Part shown: positions 6,490 to 6,763 of the stretch, one piece after another
Position numbering within the stretch: position 1 is the stretch's first letter
Layout: each line of letters begins with the position of its first letter
DNA from: an uncultured Ruminococcus sp.
GTDB taxonomy: Bacteria > Bacillota > Clostridia > Oscillospirales > CAG-272
Assembly: GCA_902796505.1 (NCBI GenBank)
Contig: CADBPA010000057.1
Coordinates: forward strand, 1-6,763
Direction of reading: 5' to 3'
Length of the DNA stretch: 6,763 nt
The notes under the pieces: generated by a model
Database searches by the model: none
Told to the model about the DNA's origin: nothing
What the model saw: the letters and a program-made list of their open reading frames with translations, nothing else
Made by a program: the position numbers and the translations under genes

Positions 6490-6763
6490 TCATTTTCCGC
6501 GCAGCGACCGCGCGAGCAGGGCGAGGCTGGGGTAATTCTCCTCAAAAAAGGCGCGATAGGAATCGCAGAAGCGGTATTCCCCGGCAGATCTCTCCCGACG
6601 GCAACCGCCCCGGCAGAGCGCAAACCGGCGGCAGGCGCAGCAGCGCCATTCGCCAAAGCCGTCATTCGGGTTTTACCTTGCGACTTTCCCGACGCTCTGC
6701 GGCGGGATCGAAAGAGCGGCCGCTTGATTCAAAACGGATTTGATTGATTCCCAGCGCCTCGTC
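6490..6763 (-). pseudogene. C-terminal part of a radical SAM/SPASM protein, apparently frameshifted, 5' part beyond window
   Basis: One minus-strand frame, open from about 6672 to TGA 6492-6490, encodes CCACRRFALCRGGC. This is the SPASM iron-sulfur motif CX2CX5CX3C (cysteine codons at 6642, 6633, 6615 and 6603), followed by another cysteine (6567) and FCDSYRAFFEENYPSLALLA, a tail style seen in anaerobic sulfatase-maturase-like enzymes. This frame meets TAA at 6675-6673. The frame one base over is open from the window edge and encodes DEALGINQIRFESSG and AAERRESRKVKP, plausible upstream SPASM sequence, then ends at TGA 6664-6662. The two frames hand over within about 14 bases containing AAAACCC, so a one-base indel would restore a single protein. 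It may be a true pseudogene, a sequencing or assembly error, or less likely recoding. The radical SAM core with its CX3CX2C motif would lie beyond 6763, so the substrate class cannot be assigned. Confidence is high for the family and moderate for the frameshift. Confidence 0.68.

Noticed and set aside
6449..6493. A longer start for the Nudix hydrolase at ATG 6493, overlapping the upstream stop as ATGA.
   Set aside because: The ATGA overlap is attractive for coupling, but no Shine-Dalgarno precedes it. AAAGGA is perfectly spaced for ATG 6448, and family N-termini fit the shorter form.
6453..6665. A 70-codon minus-strand frame beginning with ATG at 6665.
   Set aside because: It overlaps the SPASM-encoding frame, which carries the CX2CX5CX3C motif. 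This frame's alanine- and proline-rich translation has no such features.

Overview
The window looks like part of a chromosome from an anaerobic Firmicute (class Clostridia, possibly an uncultured gut lineage). This is inferred from consensus sigma-A promoters with 17-bp spacers, strong AG-rich Shine-Dalgarno sequences, moderately G+C-rich codon use, and protein styles common in Clostridia: an AraC-type regulator fused to GH39, a divergent sugar-ABC ATPase subfamily, and a SPASM radical-SAM tail. No rRNA, tRNA, CRISPR array or insertion sequence is visible.

Layout, left to right. (1) 1-1163, minus strand: the first 387 codons of a duplicated-domain sugar ABC-transporter ATPase (MglA/RbsA/XylG type), running off the left edge. 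(2) 1164-1413: a 250-nt divergent intergenic region with a strong rightward promoter, two weaker leftward promoter candidates and A/T-rich repeats. (3) 1414-3885, plus: an 823-residue protein combining an AraC-type cupin, an AraC helix-turn-helix domain and a GH39 (beta-xylosidase-like) domain with both catalytic glutamates. A two-codon in-frame mini-ORF (ATG CAG TAA) lies just ahead of it. (4) 3886-4091: an intergenic region with a compact GC hairpin and an exact-consensus sigma-A promoter. (5) 4092-5969, plus: a 625-residue protein of no family I can name, with an N-terminal alpha/beta region and a C-terminal helical-hairpin region like six-hairpin glycosidases. (6) 6005-6040: a strong intrinsic terminator between convergent genes. 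(7) 6059-6448, minus: a MutT-type Nudix hydrolase. (8) 6490-6763, minus: the C-terminal end of a radical SAM/SPASM protein, apparently interrupted by a frameshift near 6662-6675.

The left part (1-5969) reads as a carbohydrate locus. A cytoplasmic regulator carrying its own glycosidase domain is transcribed divergently from a sugar importer and followed by a probable carbohydrate-active protein with its own strong promoter. My inference is that the regulator senses or processes the imported sugar and controls the importer, the downstream gene, or both. The right part (mutT and radical SAM) is an unrelated, oppositely oriented unit. The points most worth following up are the enzyme-regulator fusion with its interrupted start, the unassigned 625-residue protein, the initiation-region sequence shared by the three sugar-locus genes, and the split radical SAM gene.
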